From a bacterium (GTDB taxonomy: Bacteria > Krumholzibacteriota > Krumholzibacteriia > LZORAL124-64-63): DNA of 7,475 nucleotides. Both the position numbers and the translations under genes were made by a program. Location of the stretch: positions 1-7,475 of the forward strand of contig JABIBH010000348.1 of assembly GCA_018652925.1 (NCBI GenBank), in the 5' to 3' direction. A model generated the notes under the pieces. It searched no databases. It was given only the letters and a program-made list of their open reading frames with translations, and was not told where the DNA came from. Below, one piece after another: positions 6,987 through 7,475 of the stretch (the stretch's first letter is position 1; every line of letters starts with the position of its first letter).

Positions 6987-7475
6987 ATGTCCGAGAATAC
7001 AAGTTTCGGTACTGTCATAGATGTTGACGTCAAAGACAAAATGGAGGAAGCGTACCTCGAGTACTCCATGAGTGTTATTATTTCGCGTGCCCTGCCGGAT
7101 GTGCGAGATGGCTTGAAGCCGGTTCACCGTCGTGTGTTAACCGCAATGAACGATCTTAGCCTTTATCCCGGCAAACCATACAGAAAATCTGCAAAGATTA
7201 CTGGTGACACCACAGGTAACTATCACCCTCACGGAACTACAGCTGTTTACGATACAATTGTTCGTATGGCACAGGATTTCAGCCTTCGGTATCCTCTTAT
7301 CGATGGTCAAGGAAACTTTGGCTCAGTAGACGGAGATTCGCCAGCCGCCGAGCGTTATACAGAAGCGCGAATGACAAAAATATCGACAGATATTTTGCGT
7401 GACCTGGATAAGGAAACCGTTGAATTTATTCCAAACTACGATGGCTCAAGAATGATGCCTGCGGTCATGCCGTCA
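6987..7475 (+). CDS. gyrA: DNA gyrase subunit A, N-terminal fragment
   Basis: GyrA is the DNA-cleaving subunit of gyrase. The first 163 codons are in the window; the gene continues past the right edge. The start is ATG 6987 with TAAGGAG at 6976–6982, 4 nt upstream. Visible motifs are [20 protein letters not shown] (26–45), VHRRVL (46–51), [19 protein letters not shown] (78–96), [12 protein letters not shown] (106–117) and [10 protein letters not shown] (120–129) with catalytic Y124 preceded by R123. In the quinolone-determining region the residues matching E. coli D82 and S83 are T84 and T85, while D87 is kept as D89. Threonine at the S83 position is the natural state in some bacteria, so this is not evidence of acquired resistance. 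Together with gyrB it makes a two-gene gyrase unit at the end of the operon. Confidence 0.97.
   Translation, partial: MSENTSFGTVIDVDVKDKMEEAYLEYSMSVIISRALPDVRDGLKPVHRRVLTAMNDLSLYPGKPYRKSAKITGDTTGNYHPHGTTAVYDTIVRMAQDFSLRYPLIDGQGNFGSVDGDSPAAERYTEARMTKISTDILRDLDKETVEFIPNYDGSRMMPAVMPS

Overview
The window is the replication-origin neighbourhood of a bacterial chromosome, in the order rnpA–rpmH (minus strand) | intergenic DnaA-box region | dnaA | origin core | dnaN–recF–DUF721(dciA)–gyrB–gyrA (plus strand). Both ends are cut inside genes: rnpA on the left and gyrA on the right. All genes look intact, and base and codon use look even by eye. I see no mobile element, CRISPR array, tRNA or rRNA.

Organism: the sequence is moderately AT-rich, has clear Shine-Dalgarno sites, and uses GTG starts for rpmH and dnaN. 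GyrB is short (639 aa) and lacks the large insertion of enterobacterial GyrB. A DUF721 gene sits between recF and gyrB. This points away from Gammaproteobacteria and Bacteroidota. A PVC-type lineage (for example Lentisphaerota or Verrucomicrobiota) is my best guess, but I cannot fix the phylum from this stretch alone.

Region by region: positions 1–239 hold the start of rnpA and the whole of rpmH, read leftward from a sigma70-like promoter at 281–309. Positions 254–721 are non-coding. They contain three perfect DnaA boxes, two of them forming a 14-bp inverted repeat, plus candidate dnaA promoters. dnaA occupies 722–2122. Positions 2123–2432 are a second non-coding DnaA-box cluster that ends in what looks like a complete basal unwinding module: two abutting DnaA boxes, a C-run, DnaA-trio-like triplets and a TA-rich stretch. 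A likely dnaN promoter follows. From dnaN to gyrA the genes are packed as one probable operon: dnaN/recF overlap by 1 nt, recF/dciA by 4 nt, and gyrB/gyrA are 12 nt apart.

How the genes work together: DnaA opens the origin, the DUF721/DciA-like protein is a likely partner of the replicative helicase, DnaN is the sliding clamp, RecF acts in gap repair and fork rescue, and GyrB/GyrA remove supercoils ahead of forks. DnaA bound at the boxes upstream of its own gene probably also represses it. The coding content is conserved housekeeping. The most interesting signals are in the non-coding DNA: the B. subtilis-like unwinding module, the paired-box palindrome, and a hairpin over the rnpA start.
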